Shown: in pieces, positions 25,447 through 35,430 of the stretch
Position numbering within the stretch: the stretch's first letter is position 1
How the letters are laid out: every line of letters begins with the position of its first letter
DNA from: Methylobacterium radiodurans
GTDB taxonomy: Bacteria > Pseudomonadota > Alphaproteobacteria > Rhizobiales > Beijerinckiaceae
Length of the DNA stretch: 64,000 nt
Direction of reading: 5' to 3'
NCBI RefSeq assembly: GCF_003173735.1
Contig: NZ_CP029551.1
Location: 1,181,001 to 1,245,000, forward strand
Translations under genes and position numbers: made by a program
Notes under the pieces: model-generated
The model's input: the letters and a program-made list of their open reading frames with translations, nothing else
Told to the model about the DNA's origin: nothing
Databases searched by the model: none

Positions 25447-28400
25447 TCACGGCTGGACCTGCGCCGGAGCGGCTTCTGGGCCAGCCTCCTTCGGCGGGTT
25501 CGCTTGGCTGCGCCGGGCCGCCTCTTCGGCCTCGCGCTCCCGCGCCTGACGGGCGGCCTCCTGACGGGCGGCCTCCTCGGTGGCCGCCTGCTGCGCCTTT
25601 GCCCGGGCCTGGCGCGCGGCCTCCTCAGCCTCGGCGGCCTTGAGGGCGGCGGCTCGGGCCTGATCCAGCTCGATGCGAGCGCGGCGGCGCTGGCGCTCGA
25701 CCTGATCGGCCTCCAGAAGCTCGATCCGCTCCAACTCGCGCTGCAGCACCACGGCCGCGAGGCCGGTGGCGAGGGCGCCGGTATCAAGGGCGCGTTCCGG
25801 TGCGCCGAGCGGTCCGGTCAGCCCGAGGCCGATTGCGGGCGTCCCCGCGCTCCAGCTCCGCGGGAGCGCGCCGCCCGCGAGCGTGCCGCGCGCGTCGAGA
25901 CGGCCGCCCCGCAGGTCGTAGGCGAGGCTGCCGCTCCAGCGCGCCGGGCCGAGATCGAGGTCGAGCGGGCCCGCCCGCAGCACGCCGCCGATGATCGTGG
26001 CGGGCGCCGAGACCGCCCCGCGCGCCTGGGCGGCGGCCCGGTTCAGCTCCTCGCCGACGATCTGGGCGAGGCGGCCCTCCCGCAGGGGATCGTCCGCCTC
26101 GAGCGCCCGGGCGAGCGCCCGGCCCAGCGCGTCCGGGTCGGCGCTCGGCACGCTGAGATCCGCGAGCGTGAGCGTGCCCGAGCCCGCGAGGTTGGCGGCG
26201 AGCGCCCCCGCATCCGCGCCGGAAGTGCCGAAGCGGAGCTTGGCCGAGAGGCGTCCGCTGAGCGGGCCGCCGGTCAGCACCGGCAGACTCACATCTTCCA
26301 GCGTGCCTTCGCCCGACACGGAGAGGGCGCCCGCCCGCCGCGCGAGCGTCGCCGTTCCGGTGAGGCGTCCCCCGGCAAGTCGCCCGGTGAGGTCGCGCAG
26401 GCCGAGCCCACCATCCGCGTAGCCGAGCCTGAGCCCGGCCCCGTCGAGGCCCAGGCCGCGGCCGAGATCGAGCGCCGCGACGCGAAGATCGAGATCGAAG
26501 GGCGGCGCGGGCCCGGCACGGTTCGGCTCCGGCAGCGCGGCGGCGAGCTGCGGCAGCGAGAGCCGCGCGAGGGTGGCACTGCCCGTCACCGGCCCGTCGT
26601 CGCCGCGCCGCAGGTCGGCCGCGAGGCTCTGGCCGGCGAGTTGCCCGTCGAGGCGCGCCCGCAGGACCGACGCGTCGGATCCCAGCGCCAGCGTCAGGTC
26701 GGCGGGCCAGGGGCCGGGTGCCAGCGCGGCGGCGCCCGCGAGCACCAGGAAGGGGCCGAGATCGGGGCCGCTCGCCCGGACCTCGCCCTCGTCCGGCCGG
26801 CCCTCCGGATCGAGCCGGAGCGGACGGATCGTGGCGAGCCTCACCCCCGCCACCGTGCCGTCGAGGCTCAGCGTGAGGCGCGCCTCCTCTCCGCTCGCGC
26901 GGGCGTAGCCGGATTCGTGCTGGCGCGTGGCGAGGAGGCGCAGGCTCGCGGGCTGCTGCAGGCCGGCGATGTCGGGCCGCGCGAACCAGCTCGCCGCCCG
27001 CGGCGTGACGAGACCGATCTCGGCCCGGTCGATCCGTCCGGCGCGGCTCGTCAGCGCGAGATCGAGATTGCTCCCGGCGACGCTGCCGCGGGCGCTGGCC
27101 CGCAGGGCGTCGCTGCTGCCGGCCTCGCGCTCCAGGGCGACCGCGAGGTCGAGGGCGCCCGCCCGCAGGAAGGCCGGGATCAGCCGGCTCTCGCCCGTCC
27201 AGATCCGGTCGAGCAGGGCGAGCAGCGGCGCCGCGACCGGGGCGGCGAGGCGGCCGGAGACCTTGCCGGCGCCGTCCGGGCCGATCCGGCCGGCGAGCGT
27301 GGCGTTCGCGCCGGCCAGATCCCGGATCTCCAGGGTGTCGACCACGAGGCTCGGACCGTCCGAGGCGATGCGGGCCGCGATCGTCCCCGCGCCCGAGCCG
27401 GTCTGGCCGTAGCGGACGTCCCGTGCCTCCAGGGTCAGGCCGAGGTCGTGGGCGCTGAGCGCCGCGACGGTGCCGCCCAGCGGCGGCAGCGCGGCGATGT
27501 CGAGCCCGCGCGCCGCGATCTGCGCCTCGAACCGGCCCCGGGCCGCGCCCTCCGGGGCGGTGTAGCGCGCGAGCCCGGTGAGCCGGGCGGTGCCGAGGGT
27601 GAGGTCGAGGTTGCTCAGCGACAGCGTCCCGGCGGCGGCCGAGACGGTGGCGCTCATGGCCACCGGGCGCCCATCGAGAACCGCGACGGCCGGGCCTTCC
27701 AGCCCGAGCTTGCCGAGATAGCGGCCGAGCCCCTCCGAGCGGGGCGCCGACAGGGTGACCGGGCCATTGAAATGGGGGGCTGGCGCCACCTCCAGCGTCC
27801 CGCTCGCCGTGAGGGCGGCGGCGCCCGGCGCGGTCGCGCGGAGGCTGCGCAGGACAAGCCCCCCCGTCCGGTCGAGCGTGCCCGCGAAGGCGAGGTCCGA
27901 CCACTCCTCCAGCCCGAGCGCGAGGCTCTCCACCGCGAGATCGAGGTCGAGCAGCACCGGCAGGCCCAGGGGCCTCCTCGGCAGGCCGCGGGCGATCAGC
28001 GCCTGACCGGCGCCGGAGAGCAGGAAGGCGTCGAGATCGAGCCGGCGCGCCTCCAGGCTCAGGCCGGCGCGCCACGGGCGCAGGTCGAGCCGGCCGCTGC
28101 CGGAGAGCCGCAGCGAGCGCCCGGCCGGGTCGATCTCGGCGCTGACCGTCTCGAAGCGGACCTGCGCTCCCTGCGCCTTGAAGCGCCCGGCGAGCGTGAA
28201 GGGGAGGTAGTCGCCCGCGGCCTGGGTCGGTGGCCCGACCACGAGGCGGGCCGTACCCTCCGCCTGCACCGCGAAGGCCTGCCGGTTGTTGCCGCGGCCG
28301 GGCGCGGGCACGAGGCCGAGGCGCGCGTCGGCCTCGAAGCGCGGGCGCGTGTCGCCGCCGCCCGAGAGCTTGACGGGCAGGCTTCCGTCCGAGCCCACCT

Positions 28401-28998
28401 CGCCGCTCGCCAGCCGGAACGGCACCCCGGCGCTCGTGCCCTCGACCCGCCAGGGGCCGGCCAGCGCCGGCGCCTGGAGCCGCAGATCCTCCGCGTAGAG
28501 CTGGTCGGTCCGTCCGGTCGCCGGGACGACGGTGGTGAGCAGGAACTGCTGGATCTGCAGGTCCTCGATCGCGAGGTCGCGGGCGGGCAGGCCCGTGCCG
28601 GGTGCCGAAGCATCCGCGCCGAGGCCGAAGGGCAGCAGCAGCGCCTCGCCCCCGGTCACCGGCAGCCGGACCTCGGCGCGGCCGATCCGGGTCTCGGTGA
28701 AGCGGATCTCGCCCCCCAGCAGCGGCGTCAGCGCGATCTCGGCCTTCACGAAGCGGGCGTCGAGGCCGGGCGCGTCGTCCCCGCCGCCGATCCGCAGCCG
28801 GTCCAGGCGCAGGCGCGGCGAGGGGAGCAGGCGCACGTCGAGCCGCCCCTCGCTGCGCGCGGGCAGGCCCAGCGAGCGGCCGATCGCCCCGTCGACGAGG
28901 GCGCGGTGCGCCGTCCAGTCGATCAGGGGCGGCGCGGCGAGCGCCGCCACGAGGACGAGGATGACGGCGCCCGCGAGCGCTGTCAGGAGGTCACGCAC
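25447..28998 (-). CDS. AsmA family protein
   Basis: 1183 residues. A single N-terminal anchor (LTALAGAVILVLVAALAAPPL) is followed by the AsmA start LPSPRLRLDRLRIGG and a long run of beta-strand repeats (LRLSGSGRLDLRP, LSLSNLDLTLGTARL, and many similar). The C-terminal AsmA_2-like block ends near PAIGLGLTGPLGAPER. The last 85 residues are a charged Ala/Glu/Arg/Gln coiled-coil-like tail. Related proteins bridge the periplasm and are linked to lipid transport and outer-membrane homeostasis; the role here is inferred. Translation appears to begin at GTG (28996-28998). A promoter would lie in the spacer before 29337. Confidence 0.85.
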   Translation of the reverse strand: MRDLLTALAGAVILVLVAALAAPPLIDWTAHRALVDGAIGRSLGLPARSEGRLDVRLLPSPRLRLDRLRIGGGDDAPGLDARFVKAEIALTPLLGGEIRFTETRIGRAEVRLPVTGGEALLLPFGLGADASAPGTGLPARDLAIEDLQIQQFLLTTVVPATGRTDQLYAEDLRLQAPALAGPWRVEGTSAGVPFRLASGEVGSDGSLPVKLSGGGDTRPRFEADARLGLVPAPGRGNNRQAFAVQAEGTARLVVGPPTQAAGDYLPFTLAGRFKAQGAQVRFETVSAEIDPAGRSLRLSGSGRLDLRPWRAGLSLEARRLDLDAFLLSGAGQALIARGLPRRPLGLPVLLDLDLAVESLALGLEEWSDLAFAGTLDRTGGLVLRSLRATAPGAAALTASGTLEVAPAPHFNGPVTLSAPRSEGLGRYLGKLGLEGPAVAVLDGRPVAMSATVSAAAGTLSLSNLDLTLGTARLTGLARYTAPEGAARGRFEAQIAARGLDIAALPPLGGTVAALSAHDLGLTLEARDVRYGQTGSGAGTIAARIASDGPSLVVDTLEIRDLAGANATLAGRIGPDGAGKVSGRLAAPVAAPLLALLDRIWTGESRLIPAFLRAGALDLAVALEREAGSSDALRASARGSVAGSNLDLALTSRAGRIDRAEIGLVTPRAASWFARPDIAGLQQPASLRLLATRQHESGYARASGEEARLTLSLDGTVAGVRLATIRPLRLDPEGRPDEGEVRASGPDLGPFLVLAGAAALAPGPWPADLTLALGSDASVLRARLDGQLAGQSLAADLRRGDDGPVTGSATLARLSLPQLAAALPEPNRAGPAPPFDLDLRVAALDLGRGLGLDGAGLRLGYADGGLGLRDLTGRLAGGRLTGTATLARRAGALSVSGEGTLEDVSLPVLTGGPLSGRLSAKLRFGTSGADAGALAANLAGSGTLTLADLSVPSADPDALGRALARALEADDPLREGRLAQIVGEELNRAAAQARGAVSAPATIIGGVLRAGPLDLDLGPARWSGSLAYDLRGGRLDARGTLAGGALPRSWSAGTPAIGLGLTGPLGAPERALDTGALATGLAAVVLQRELERIELLEADQVERQRRRARIELDQARAAALKAAEAEEAARQARAKAQQAATEEAARQEAARQAREREAEEAARRSQANPPKEAGPEAAPAQVQP

Positions 28999-29336
28999 CG
29001 ATCTGGCCCCGCTCTCGATCCGCCCGCGACCGCGGGCTCAGGGGCAGCCGCGCGCGGACCGCCCGCGGCGGACGCGTCGTTTGCCCCGGCGCGGACATAG
29101 CACGGCGCAGGCCGGCTCGCGCCAGGGAGCACCGGCGCAGGCGGGGTGCGCCTTCGTGACCGGACGTCGGCACATCGGCATCATTGCGCCGCCGGACTTG
29201 GCCCGGGTCGCGGCCCCCGGCGGTTCACGATCGCCGCACCGGAGCGATCGGCCGGACATCCCCGCGCTCCGCCTGCCGGAACGGACCCCCGTCCCGCCCG
29301 GTTACAAGGCCGTGTCGACGGGAGGGCGGTCTTCGG

Positions 29337-29735
29337 ATGGGTGAGCGAAGCTCGGAGCACATCCTCGTCCTGCTCCTCGACGCGATCCGCGAGGGGGGCA
29401 GGCTGGTCGGGCAGACGCTCGAACTCGCCCGGGTCGAGACCGACGGCAACATCCGGGCGCTTGCCGGGCTCGCCGCCAAGGTGCTGATGATCGCCGTGCT
29501 GGTGGTCTCGGCCTTCCTCGTCTTCCTCGACGCGGCCGTGAAGATGCTGGCCGCACTGATCGGCTCGGAGGTGATCAGCGCGCTCATCGTCGCCGCGCCT
29601 TTTCTGGGCGTGGCGGCGATCCTCGGGCTGATGGGCGCGCGCCGGGTCGCCCTGCACAACCTCGAACCCTGGCGGACCATGCGCGAGGCCGAGCGGATCG
29701 CGCGCCTCAGCCCGCCCGCCCCATCCAGTCGGTGA
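29337..29735 (+). CDS. Phage holin superfamily-like (PF07332) membrane protein
   Basis: 132 residues with two strong hydrophobic segments (VLMIAVLVVSAFLVFLDAAV and VISALIVAAPFLGVAAILGLM) between charged ends, the DUF1469/holin_3_6 pattern. Despite the name, chromosomal members are general membrane proteins and no lysis gene is near. GGAGG lies 11 bases before the ATG at 29337. Its 3' end overlaps the convergent hydrolase gene by 29 bases. Confidence 0.7.
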   Translation: MGERSSEHILVLLLDAIREGGRLVGQTLELARVETDGNIRALAGLAAKVLMIAVLVVSAFLVFLDAAVKMLAALIGSEVISALIVAAPFLGVAAILGLMGARRVALHNLEPWRTMREAERIARLSPPAPSSR

Positions 29736-30612
29736 CGATCCCGATCTGGTCGTCGTCGAAGAGGGCGGGGGCGTGGCCGCAGCCCGGGATCTCGACGAGC
29801 GTCGCGCGGGGGCCGCGCCGGGTCATCTCGGCGGCGGTCTGGGGTAAGAGCAGGTCGGAGGTCTCACCCCGCAGCAGCAGGACGGGGCAGCGCACCGCGT
29901 CCCAGTCGCGCCACAGCGTGACATTGTAGACCCGCCCCGGCCGGAACGCGACGGCGATGGCCGGATCGTAGTGCGGGCGCCAGGTGCCGCCGGGCTCGGG
30001 CACAAAGCTGTGGCGGGTCATCGCGCGCCACTGCGCGTCGGTGAGCGTGCCGAAATCCTTCAGTGCCGAGCGCAGCCGCGCCTCGGCGGTCGCGAGCGAG
30101 TGGTGCTGGCGCGGCGCCTCGCGCAGGCGGTTGCCGATGCCGCGCAGCGCCGCCCAGGGCAGGAACGGCCCGATATCGTTCATCACGAGGCGGCGGATCG
30201 GGGTGTTCTGCGCGCCCGCCAGCACCATGCCGACGAGGCCGCCGAGCGAGGTGCCGACCCAGTCGAGCCGGTCGACGTCGAGATGCGCGATCAGCGCCGC
30301 CATGTCGGAGACGTATTGCGGCAGGCCGTAGAGCTCGGGATCCGTGAGCCAGCCGCTCTTCCCGCGCCCGACGATGTCCGGGCAGACCACCCGGTAGCCG
30401 AGGCGCACCAGCGCCCGGGCCAATGGGTCGAAGTCGCGGCCCTGGCGGCTCAGCCCGTGCAGGCACAGCACCGTGTGCGGGCTCGCGGGATCACCCCACT
30501 CCACGTAGGCGAGATCGTGGAAGCGGCCCTGGGCGTAGCCGAGCGTGCGGCACTCCCGGGGCTCGGCCTCGCTCTCCGCCTCCGTTGCCGCCGCGAGGTC
30601 TGCGAGCATCAC
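29707..30612 (-). CDS. Alpha/beta hydrolase
   Basis: 301 residues of the alpha/beta fold. The oxyanion motif is LCLHGLSRQGRDF, the nucleophile is Ser in WVGTSLGGLVG, the acid is probably the Asp in LLRGETSDLLLP and the base is His in IPGCGHAPALFD. A cap of about 60 residues follows the nucleophile. The substrate cannot be read. The stop of the phasin gene overlaps its start by four bases, so the two are coupled; with a phasin as partner, a role near polyhydroxyalkanoate or fatty-acyl esters is possible but not shown. Confidence 0.85.
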   Translation of the reverse strand: MMLADLAAATEAESEAEPRECRTLGYAQGRFHDLAYVEWGDPASPHTVLCLHGLSRQGRDFDPLARALVRLGYRVVCPDIVGRGKSGWLTDPELYGLPQYVSDMAALIAHLDVDRLDWVGTSLGGLVGMVLAGAQNTPIRRLVMNDIGPFLPWAALRGIGNRLREAPRQHHSLATAEARLRSALKDFGTLTDAQWRAMTRHSFVPEPGGTWRPHYDPAIAVAFRPGRVYNVTLWRDWDAVRCPVLLLRGETSDLLLPQTAAEMTRRGPRATLVEIPGCGHAPALFDDDQIGIVTDWMGRAG

Positions 30613-31049
30613 AGGGGCCCGGCGCCGGTCCCGCGCGCGACGTCGCCGGCCGCCCGCAGCGCCGTGCGCTGCAGGTCGAGCATCTGGTGGGCGAAGCGCT
30701 CGCTCTGCTCCTGCAGGTAGCGGCTCTGGAGATCGATGGCCGCGCGAGCATCCTCCGCCTGCACCAGCTTGGAGGCGAAGCTGAAGCCCGCCCGCATGTT
30801 CGTGTCGGTGGCAACGAACAGGGTCTGCGCCATCGCCCGCATCGCCGCCCAGCCGCGGGCCGTGGGGCTGTCGGCGTCCGGGCCGTCCGCGGCGGCGGCC
30901 GGGAGCGTCACGCCCATCAGGCCGGCTGCCCGGGCGGCGGAGGTCTCGAAGGCGTTGAGGGCGACCTCGCTGGCCTCCACGTATCGCAGGTAGGCCGCCC
31001 GCGCCCGGGCGATGTTCTCCGCCGCCAGTTGCCGGCCCTGATCGGTCAT
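30609..31049 (-). CDS. Phasin family protein
   Basis: 146 residues, almost all helix, with the phasin pattern in the second half: FASKLVQAEDARAAIDLQSRYLQEQSERFAHQMLDLQRTALRA (read in parts). Phasins coat polyhydroxyalkanoate granules. It heads a two-gene unit with the hydrolase (four-base overlap). There is no signal peptide or membrane segment, as expected for a cytoplasmic granule protein. Confidence 0.85.
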   Translation of the reverse strand: MTDQGRQLAAENIARARAAYLRYVEASEVALNAFETSAARAAGLMGVTLPAAAADGPDADSPTARGWAAMRAMAQTLFVATDTNMRAGFSFASKLVQAEDARAAIDLQSRYLQEQSERFAHQMLDLQRTALRAAGDVARGTGAGPL

Positions 31050-31367
31050 CCTCTGTCCCCCGCTCCGCGGCTGTCCCGCTGCCGCAGCGTAAGCAATCGA
31101 ATCGGCGCCGCGGCGTTCCGCCGCCCCGTGAAGCCCGCGCGAGTCATGTCACGCAAGCATCCGCTCGCAAAGGGTGTGCGACGGCCACGCTCGATACGGT
31201 GCCGACATCGTGTCCGCCCGGCTGCGCCCTGAAAGCCGCCCCGAACCGCCGATCCGGCTGGTGCATCGGGGCCAGGACCGTTTGGCGAAACGCCCCGTTC
31301 ACGATATGTGCCTAACGCTCGAACGGTGCCGGCGCTGCCGGTCCGTGAGGCGACCCCGAGGCGACCT
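31050..31367. promoter_or_regulatory. Divergent phasin/ruvC promoter region with an imperfect LexA-like box
   Basis: 318 bases without a gene. At 31297-31311 there is GTTC, seven bases, then GTGC, one mismatch from the alphaproteobacterial SOS box GTTC-N7-GTTC, 57 bases upstream of the ruvC start. ruv genes are commonly LexA-controlled, so this is a candidate only. Confidence 0.35.
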
Positions 31368-31934
31368 ATGAGCGAACCCGTCCGCGTCCTCGGTATCGAT
31401 CCGGGCCTGCGCCGCACCGGCTGGGGGGCGGTCACGGTTACGGGCTCCAAGCTCGCCTACGTTGATTGCGGCGTCGTCACCTCGGACGAGGACCTGCCGC
31501 TGGCCCAGCGCCTGCGCGCGCTGCACGACGGCCTCGCCGGGGTCGTACGCGCCTTCCGGCCCGACGAGGCCGTCGTAGAGGAGACCTTCGTCAACCGCGA
31601 CGCGCAGGGGACGCTCAAGCTCGGTCAGGCCCGCGGCATCGCGTTGCTGGTGCCCGCGCTCCACGACGTACCGGTGCACGAATACGCCGCGAGCCTGATC
31701 AAGAAGACGGTCGCCGGCAACGGCCACGCCGACAAGGCGCAGATCCAGGCGATGGTGCGCTTCCTGCTGCCGAAGGCCGAGTTCCGCCTCGCGGACGCGG
31801 CCGATGCGCTCGCCATCGCGATCACGCACATCAACCACCGCGACGCGCACGCGCTGCGGCAGAAGCACCTGCCGGCGGGCTACTCGGGCCGCGCCGCCGA
31901 GCGGATCGCGGCAGCGCTTGCCCGGCAGGGCTGA
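31368..31934 (+). CDS. ruvC: Holliday junction endodeoxyribonuclease RuvC
   Basis: 188 residues. The first catalytic Asp is in [14 protein letters not shown], followed by Glu in [10 protein letters not shown], the GQARGIALL helix, [26 protein letters not shown] and the C-terminal [16 protein letters not shown] with the last acidic pair. RuvC resolves Holliday junctions with RuvAB. The ATG at 31368 has GAGG six bases upstream; a longer frame from 31308 is rejected. Normally ruvA and ruvB follow, but here a convergent yceI gene intervenes before ruvA and there is no ruvB. Confidence 0.96.
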   Translation: MSEPVRVLGIDPGLRRTGWGAVTVTGSKLAYVDCGVVTSDEDLPLAQRLRALHDGLAGVVRAFRPDEAVVEETFVNRDAQGTLKLGQARGIALLVPALHDVPVHEYAASLIKKTVAGNGHADKAQIQAMVRFLLPKAEFRLADAADALAIAITHINHRDAHALRQKHLPAGYSGRAAERIAAALARQG

Positions 31935-31947
31935 GGCGGTGCCGCGC

Positions 31948-32571
31948 CTACTTGGTCGCCTTGAACTCGCCCTCGAGCCGCAGGGTCACCTCGTCGCCGA
32001 GGATCGGCAGGAAGGCGTTGATGCCGAAATCGGAGCGCTTGATGACCGCGCGCCCGTCGAAGCCCACCGTGTACTGCTTGTCCACGGGGCTGATCCCGGC
32101 CTGGTTGAAGGTGGCGTCGAAGGCGACGGACTTCGTCACGCCCTTCAGGGTCAGATCTCCGACGACGCGGGCGGTGGTCGGGCCGGTCGGCTCGACGGCG
32201 GTGGCCCGGAAGGTCGCGGTCGGGAACTTCTGGGTGTCGAAGAAGTCCGGCGTCTTCAGGTGGGCGTCGAGCTTCGGGTTGAGGCCGCTGACGCTGTCGG
32301 TGCGGATCGTGACGCTGAGGCGGCTCTTGGCCGGCTCCTTCGGGTCGAGGGTCGCCTCGCCCGAGACATCGGTGATCTGCCCGAAATAGGTCGAGTAGCC
32401 GAGATGGCTCAGGGACCACGTGATCTTGCCGTGAGCCGGATCGAGCACGTAGGCGCCGGGGCGCACCTGGGTCGGGTCGCTCGTCGGACCTTCCGCGTTC
32501 TGGGCGCGCGCCGGGGCGGCGAGCAGGGCGAGGGCGAGAAGGATCGAGGTCGTGATCGGGGTCCGGCGCAT
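31948..32571 (-). CDS. YceI family periplasmic protein
   Basis: 207 residues with a signal peptide ([17 protein letters not shown]). The lipocalin-like YceI barrel follows: [51 protein letters not shown] and [23 protein letters not shown]. YceI proteins bind long isoprenoid or amphiphilic molecules in the periplasm. It lies on the opposite strand between ruvC (13 bases away, convergent) and ruvA (divergent). Confidence 0.92.
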   Translation of the reverse strand: MRRTPITTSILLALALLAAPARAQNAEGPTSDPTQVRPGAYVLDPAHGKITWSLSHLGYSTYFGQITDVSGEATLDPKEPAKSRLSVTIRTDSVSGLNPKLDAHLKTPDFFDTQKFPTATFRATAVEPTGPTTARVVGDLTLKGVTKSVAFDATFNQAGISPVDKQYTVGFDGRAVIKRSDFGINAFLPILGDEVTLRLEGEFKATK

Positions 32572-32723
32572 GGGATCCGCGGGGCTCCTGTCTGGGGGCC
32601 GGCCGGCTGGCGTGCGGCCGTGCAGGCCTTCCCCTGTTCCACGGTCGCCGTCCGCGCTCAAGCCGCGCCTGGTGCGCAGGCGGCCGCTTCTGTACGCATC
32701 CGCCCACGGATGAAGGCTGGACG

Positions 32724-33341
32724 ATGATCGGCAAGCTCAAGGGCGTGGTGGATTCCTTCGGCGAGGACTTCGTGATCCTCGACGTGAACGGCGTCGGCTA
32801 CGTGGTGCACTGCTCGGCCCGCACGCTCCAGCGGCTGCCCAAACCGGGCGAGGCGGCGCAGCTCTCGATCGAGACGATCGTGCGCGAGGACATGATCCGC
32901 CTCTACGGCTTCCGATCGGACGCCGAGCGCGAGTGGTTCCGCCTGCTCCAGACCGTGCAGGGCGTGGGCGCGCGCGTGGCGCTGGGCGTCCTCTCGGTGC
33001 TGGAGCCCGAGCAGCTCGGCGCCGCCATCGCCACGGGCGACAAGGGCTCGGTCGCCCGCGCGCCGGGCGTCGGTCCGCGCCTCGCCGCGCGCCTCGTGGC
33101 GGAGTTGAAGGACAAGACGCCGGCCTTCGCACCGCTCGATCCCGCGCTCGCGAGCCTCGTCGAGGCCACGGAGGCGGGCGGCCCGTCCGGGCCGGTCGCG
33201 GACGCCGTCTCGGCGCTGACCAATCTCGGCTACCCGCAGGCCCAGGCCGCGGCGGCGGTGGCGGCGGCGCTGAAGAGCGCCGGGGAGGGTGCGGAGGCGC
33301 GGGCGCTGATCCGGCTCGGCCTCAAGGAACTCGCGCGCTGA
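32724..33341 (+). CDS. ruvA: Holliday junction DNA helicase subunit RuvA
   Basis: 205 residues with all three domains: the N-terminal OB fold ([36 protein letters not shown]), the helix-hairpin-helix pair ([20 protein letters not shown] and [17 protein letters not shown]) and the flexible C-terminal domain III that contacts RuvB ([21 protein letters not shown]). No ruvB follows; the next gene is the convergent P-II gene. Confidence 0.96.
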   Translation: MIGKLKGVVDSFGEDFVILDVNGVGYVVHCSARTLQRLPKPGEAAQLSIETIVREDMIRLYGFRSDAEREWFRLLQTVQGVGARVALGVLSVLEPEQLGAAIATGDKGSVARAPGVGPRLAARLVAELKDKTPAFAPLDPALASLVEATEAGGPSGPVADAVSALTNLGYPQAQAAAAVAAALKSAGEGAEARALIRLGLKELAR

Positions 33342-33368
33342 GGGCTCGGACGAAGCCCTCCCGAACGC

Positions 33369-33737
<369 letters not shown>

Positions 33738-33918
33738 TCAGATTTCTAACACCCTGCCCGCGCCTTCGCCACGCCGTTTTCCCGGCCAACCCCGGAAAAC
33801 GGCCTCTCGCAGCGGCAGCTTCAGCACAAGGTTGAGGCAGATCGGGTGCGGACGTTCATTTTTCAGGCAGGCGCTGGGTGAACCACGGGCAGGACCCGGC
33901 GCCAACGGAGATTGCGGG

Positions 33919-35430
33919 ATGACGGAGGCACGGCTGCTCACGGTCGAGGCGATGCGGACGGTCGATGCTGCGGCGATAGCGGGCGGCACGCCGGGCGCGC
34001 GCCTGATGGAGCGCGCCGGAGCCGCCGTGGCGGAGCGCGCCCGCGCCCTCGCGCCGGCGGACGGGCGCGTCCTCGTCCTGTGCGGCCCGGGCAACAACGG
34101 CGGCGACGGCTTCGTGGCTGCCCGCCTGCTGGCCGAGGCCGGGTACGCGGTGGAGGTCGTCCTGCTGGGGGACCGGGCCGCGCTGAAGGGCGACGCGGCC
34201 GGGGCTGCCGCCGCCTGGACGGGAGCCGTCACCGAGGGCGTGCCGGACACGCTGGGCCCGTGCGACCTCGTCATCGACGCGCTCTTCGGCGCCGGCCTCG
34301 CGCGCGACCTCGACGGCGCGGCCCGTACCCTGGCCGAGCGGGTGAACGAAGCGGGCCTGCCCGTGCTCGCGGTCGACGTACCGAGCGGGCTCGACGGCGA
34401 TACCGGTGCGGTGCGGGGTGTGGCGATCCGGGCGCGGGCGACCGTGACCTTCGTGGCGCTCAAGCCCGGCCACCTGCTCCAGCCCGGCCGCGCGCTCTGT
34501 GGCGAGCTGCACCTCGCCGATATCGGCGCGGGCGAGGCGGCCCTGCAGGCCGGATGGGCGGCCTGCGCGCCGCCGCTCTACCGCAACGGTCCGGCCCTCT
34601 GGGGGGCGGCCTTCCCGCACCTGACGGGCGAGAGCCACAAATACACCCGCGGCCACGCCGTCGTGCTCTCGGGCCCGGCCCACCGCACGGGCGCGGCCCG
34701 GATGGCGGCGCGGGGCGCGCTCCGGGTCGGGGCAGGGCTCGTCACCGTGGCCTCCCCGCGGGACGCGCTCGCCGAGAACGCCGCCCATCTCACGGCGATC
34801 ATGCTGCACCCCTGCGACAGCGCCGACGACCTCGACGACCTCCTCACCGACGAGCGCCTCAACGCGGTGCTTCTGGGTCCCGGCTTAGGCACCGGCGAGC
34901 CGACCCGTGAGCGGGTGATGGTGGCGGCCTCCGCCGGCCGCGCCCTGGTGCTCGACGCCGACGCGCTGACGAGCTTCAAGGGGCAGCCGCAGGTGCTGGC
35001 CGGTCATATCCGCGACGGCGAGGCCCGCGCCGTGCTCACCCCTCACGCCGGCGAGTTCGCCCGGCTCTTCGGCGGGACCGCGGCGGCCGAGGAGGGGCTG
35101 AGCAAGGTCGAGCAGGCCCGGCGCGCCGCCGCGCAGATGGGGGCGGTCGTGGTGCTGAAGGGCGCCGACACGGTGATCGCCGACGCGGACGGCCGCGCCG
35201 CGATCAACGACCACGCTACCCCTTACCTCGGCACGGCGGGGGCGGGCGACGTGCTGGCCGGCCTGACCGCGGGCCTGCTCGCTCAGGGCATGGCGCCGTT
35301 CGAGGCCGCCGCCGCCGCGGTCTGGCTCCACGGCGATGCGGGCCTGCGCCACGGGCCGGGCCTCATCGCCGAGGACATCCCGGAGCTGATGCCGCAGGTG
35401 CTCTCCGGATTGCTGAGCCGGCTCAGGTAA
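33919..35430 (+). CDS. nnr: Bifunctional NAD(P)H-hydrate epimerase/dehydratase
   Basis: 503 residues. The N-terminal YjeF_N epimerase domain (1-210) has VLCGPGNNGGDGFVAARLL and VPSGLDGDTGAV. The C-terminal carbohydrate-kinase-like dehydratase domain has GHAVVLSGPAHRTGAARMAAR, LTPHAGEFARLFGG and the YLGTAGAGDVLAGLTAGLLAQG nucleotide site. Together they repair hydrated NAD(P)H. GGAG lies eight bases before the ATG at 33919; the longer open frame from 33580 is a shadow of the P-II gene. Its 3' end overlaps the convergent copper-oxidase-like gene by eight bases. Confidence 0.94.
   Translation: MTEARLLTVEAMRTVDAAAIAGGTPGARLMERAGAAVAERARALAPADGRVLVLCGPGNNGGDGFVAARLLAEAGYAVEVVLLGDRAALKGDAAGAAAAWTGAVTEGVPDTLGPCDLVIDALFGAGLARDLDGAARTLAERVNEAGLPVLAVDVPSGLDGDTGAVRGVAIRARATVTFVALKPGHLLQPGRALCGELHLADIGAGEAALQAGWAACAPPLYRNGPALWGAAFPHLTGESHKYTRGHAVVLSGPAHRTGAARMAARGALRVGAGLVTVASPRDALAENAAHLTAIMLHPCDSADDLDDLLTDERLNAVLLGPGLGTGEPTRERVMVAASAGRALVLDADALTSFKGQPQVLAGHIRDGEARAVLTPHAGEFARLFGGTAAAEEGLSKVEQARRAAAQMGAVVVLKGADTVIADADGRAAINDHATPYLGTAGAGDVLAGLTAGLLAQGMAPFEAAAAAVWLHGDAGLRHGPGLIAEDIPELMPQVLSGLLSRLR

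Noticed and set aside
25504..29100. 1198-codon plus-strand open frame opposite the AsmA gene
   Set aside because: Composition is Arg/Ala/Glu/Gly only, with no domain; it mirrors the AsmA codons.
29337..29735. Phage lysis cassette
   Set aside because: The holin-like protein stands among chromosomal genes with no endolysin; members of this family are common non-phage membrane proteins.
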